This document shows, piece after piece, positions 61,429-64,000 of a DNA stretch of 64,000 nt. The stretch is taken from positions 14,102,059-14,166,058 of the forward strand of contig VZDJ01007747.1 of the NCBI GenBank assembly GCA_008694505.1, written 5' to 3'. Numbering within the stretch: the stretch's first letter is position 1; each line of letters begins with the position of its first letter. The notes beneath the pieces are model-generated. The model saw only the letters and a program-made list of their open reading frames with translations. It was not told where the DNA came from and searched no databases. The translations under genes were made by a program, and so were the position numbers. The stretch is from Cyanoderma ruficeps. Its lineage: Eukaryota > Chordata > Aves > Passeriformes > Timaliidae.

Positions 61429-63764
61429 GTCCTTGTATCTAAGTTCTTAGGAGTCTAATGAAACTGGGATCGCAGAAAAGTTGGGTAGTGTGCCAGCTAG
61501 CAGAAAATGATGCTTAAGGAGGTAGAACTAATAAAGCCAGCTCTTCTCTGGAAATCTTATTTTCTTTGTACTCTAAGGTCACCAACTTCAACTACAACCC
61601 TCATGTCCCTATTCCCCTTATTACCCTCTTTGCCTGAGAAACAATAGAGCTGTGCTTAGTCTGCAGCTCCCTGAATGCTGAGTAGCCCAGCCATCTCCTA
61701 TCCACATTCCTATCCCTGGGGATATTAATTTAGATCTCCATTCCTGAAACTTGTAAGGATCTTAATTATCTTTAAGACTTCCTTTTTTTTCTCCAATTTG
61801 CTTAACATTTGACAGCCACCCAGCTAAAAAATAGCTAAGTGAAGGGAGATTGGACATACATACAGACGACAGGTTTAGCCTTAGGTAAAGCTAAAATATG
61901 CAGGCATTTTAAAAGATACAAGAAATAGCTGGGGTCCCCATGCTGAGATTGGGATTGAGACAGCTCAATTTAAAAAAATGTTTCCACAAATGTTTGAGTT
62001 TTTAAATTAAACAGCAAGTTTTTGTGAACGATACAGTGATTCTTATTTCCTTTTTAGATATTTTCTTTGTTCAAATAGGAGAAAAAACAAAATGAATCTC
62101 CCTGTCCAAGGTTTTTTAAATTAAAAAATGTGTTAAAGTGAATTACTGAGGTTTACTTGAGATTTTGCAGTCGTTATTTAGTTAGGTTGTCCCAAATGTT
62201 CATATGCAAGTCTAATTAACCAATAAGAATTGAGAAGACTTCAGTGATTGTTTACATGCAATGTTAAAAGATGAAAGAAATTAATAAATAATTCTGAGTC
62301 ATAAAATATAAAATCACAAAAATACTGGTAAATACTTTAATAACATCTGCAATTCCTCAGATGTGTCATAAAAAATTAATTTTAGCACATTGCTAACAAA
62401 ACAGAAAAAATTATATGCACACATGAAAATCATGAACATGTTATTTTTTTTTCAAAGGTAAATATAATTTTGATTATATGATTTGTTTGAGTACTTAAAG
62501 GAAAGCTTTAAAATCTGAATGGTGGTATTTTCTCTATGAAAGTATGAGGAAATCTAAGTTTACTCCCCTGTAAAGGAAGTAAATGAGAGAGCTCTGAAGA
62601 GATGCCAAAAGCCTTTTGAGTGACAGCATTGAGGAAGCACAAGCTATTCATGTGGTAATACTTTTCAGGTAATTCGGTAGCTGTCTAATCTGCTATTCAA
62701 ACATCCAGGTCAAAGTTATTATGCATGTATTCCTGTTACTTGGTTACAATTACACAGCAAAGTTAAAATAAAGTCATCGTTATTCAGATGTCTTTTTGCA
62801 AGAGGAGGCAAGAAAATACTTCATAAATTTGTTTTCTGTTGTTTGTCTCTTTTTGCTTTCTATTTTATGTCAAAAGAAATTGATTCTTATTTTAATTTTA
62901 GTTCAGACTAGATGAGTTTTTAACTAAATATTTGTACTTATGAAACTGTGAATTTTATGATTTTATGGTGACTTTAATAAGAGACTCGTGTCTGACTACC
63001 ACAAAGAATGATGACATCACTTGGATTTCAAGCATCTGCTACTTGAACTGTCACCAACCTCTGTATTATGTGCTGTGAACTAAGTGACAAGTTTCAGCAT
63101 AAAATACTAAAAGGAGTCATGCCCTAAGTGTGGGGATAAGAGATGTGCCACAAATCTCAGTTTTGGACCAAGAGGCATCTTTGTCAGAGCAGGAGTTGCA
63201 GCTGAGGAGAAGTAGAGTAAATGTGAGAAGATTCACAAGGTTGAGGGTGCCCATATGAATAACTAAAGCTCTAGCTCAGTTGCCTTTGATAGCCTTAGAA
63301 TTCTGTCTGTGCTGTGTCAGTCTGTGTGTCTCCGGTGGCAGGCATTGCCTGTCCCACCATGGGCATCATAAGAAAATAGAGCTTCTGAACAAGTTCCATT
63401 TAGACACACAGTCTAGACTCCATTCTTAAAGAAGTCTCCTCTGTTCATCACTAATGTTGAGAAGCTTTAGAAAATGAAAGAGAATAGAAGGATCAGAGGG
63501 AACACAACTGCAACCTTGTGGTTAGTACAGTCTCCTTAGAGAAGAATGGAGAGGTCCCAGTGTCAGTTTTATGGGCTGCTCATGCATTTTTTACTGAGGA
63601 GTCACTGGAAAAAGACCTTTCAACTTAAGAGATTGACTTTTGTAAAAGAGAAAATGTTGAGTTAAGGAAGGTTACCTAAAACTCACATAAAATAGAGTTA
63701 AGATTTTATTTGAATTTGTATGTTATAGATACAAACTTTTGGAAGCAAATACACTATTTAAACC

Positions 63765-63878
63765 TTTTTTTTTTTTTTTGGCAGGGTGGGAGGATGTAGT
63801 TTGTGTTTTGTTTGGGGTTTGGGTGTTTTTTTTGTTTGGTTGGCTTTTTTGGTGTTTTTTGTTGGTTTTGTTTTTTTT
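63765..63878. repeat. T/G-rich low-complexity tract
   Basis: A T15 run (63765-63779) is followed by about 100 bases composed almost only of T and G, with GGGG and GGG runs near 63814-63823. Long open frames on both strands here (64 and 80 codons) result from the biased composition and are not genes. Confidence 0.85.
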
Positions 63879-64000
63879 AACTTGTAAGGAAAAAATATCT
63901 TCTACATCCTGCAGTGCGTTTCTCTTCACATGAATCCAGGGATTCATGTTGGGGACATGAATCATTCAATTAGGGCTTTTTTTCTTCAGTATTCAATCTC

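Larger units (their letters stand above)
49394..64000. other. Long unique AT-rich tract with scattered candidate elements
   Basis: No interspersed repeat is recognised in the last 14.6 kb. A stretch at about 55.95-56.33 kb is somewhat less AT-rich and ends in an A-rich sequence (56306-56334). I considered an LTR or retrocopy there but cannot support it. Individually listed are an octamer cluster, several inverted repeats, an A28 run, two exon candidates, and G- and T/G-rich tracts. Everything else looks like ordinary intergenic or intronic sequence. Confidence 0.6.

Noticed and set aside
63723..63965. Overlapping 80- and 64-codon frames rich in Lys/Thr/Gln and Phe/Gly/Leu
   Set aside because: They are produced by the T/G-rich low-complexity tract, where stop codons are rare in some frames.
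1..64000. CRISPR arrays, operons, tRNA or rRNA genes
   Set aside because: The window is vertebrate-type DNA. I saw no regularly spaced repeats, tRNA A/B boxes with cloverleaf pairing, or rRNA sequence.

Overview
The window reads as ordinary vertebrate nuclear DNA, most likely from a bird. It is AT-rich and poor in CpG, and I find no bacterial-style genes and no long open reading frames; the longest, about 130 codons, match nothing I recognise. The recognisable interspersed repeats are nearly all CR1 LINE fragments of the avian type. Most begin or end with the (ATTCTATG)n-like 3' tail and the 'GGTTGGAAAAGACC / GGTCTTTTCCAACC' motif. There is one solo endogenous-retrovirus LTR. Few repeats other than CR1, no SINEs and one LTR fit a bird better than a mammal. 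A crocodilian or turtle is possible but less likely.

Layout: 1-7 kb is unique AT-rich sequence with one ambiguous base (1511). A sense CR1 lies at 7.06-7.44 kb. Unique sequence follows to 12.7 kb, then an unexplained GC-rich segment at 12.75-13.35 kb. Antisense CR1 pieces lie at 13.4-13.8 and 15.76-15.97 kb. A long unique tract (16-26.3 kb) carries a GC-rich hairpin near 25.2 kb. More antisense CR1 lies at 26.3-26.6, 37.04-37.16, 40.9-41.6 (with a decayed reverse transcriptase C-terminus) and 44.64-45.5 kb. A solo LTR in minus orientation sits at about 38.05-38.56 kb, with a 6-bp candidate target-site duplication. Sense CR1 pieces lie at 46.3 and 48.9-49.4 kb. The last 14.6 kb is unique apart from simple-sequence tracts. 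It holds a POU-octamer cluster inside an inverted repeat (54.1 kb), two exon-like segments (57.8 and 58.4-58.6 kb), a G-rich tract (61.4 kb) and a T/G-rich tract (63.8 kb).

I cannot name any protein-coding gene. The window is best described as intergenic or intronic. Four plus-strand segments have good splice sites on both sides and at least one open frame (34902-34999, 39258-39284, 57832-57872, 58438-58603). They are offered only as candidate exons, because such matches occur by chance in 64 kb. I did not find a convincing undescribed system. The most checkable items are the 58.4 kb exon candidate, the POU-octamer inverted repeat, the GC-rich 12.9-13.2 kb segment, the 34.9 kb exon whose donor sits in a hairpin loop, and the internally deleted CR1 copies.
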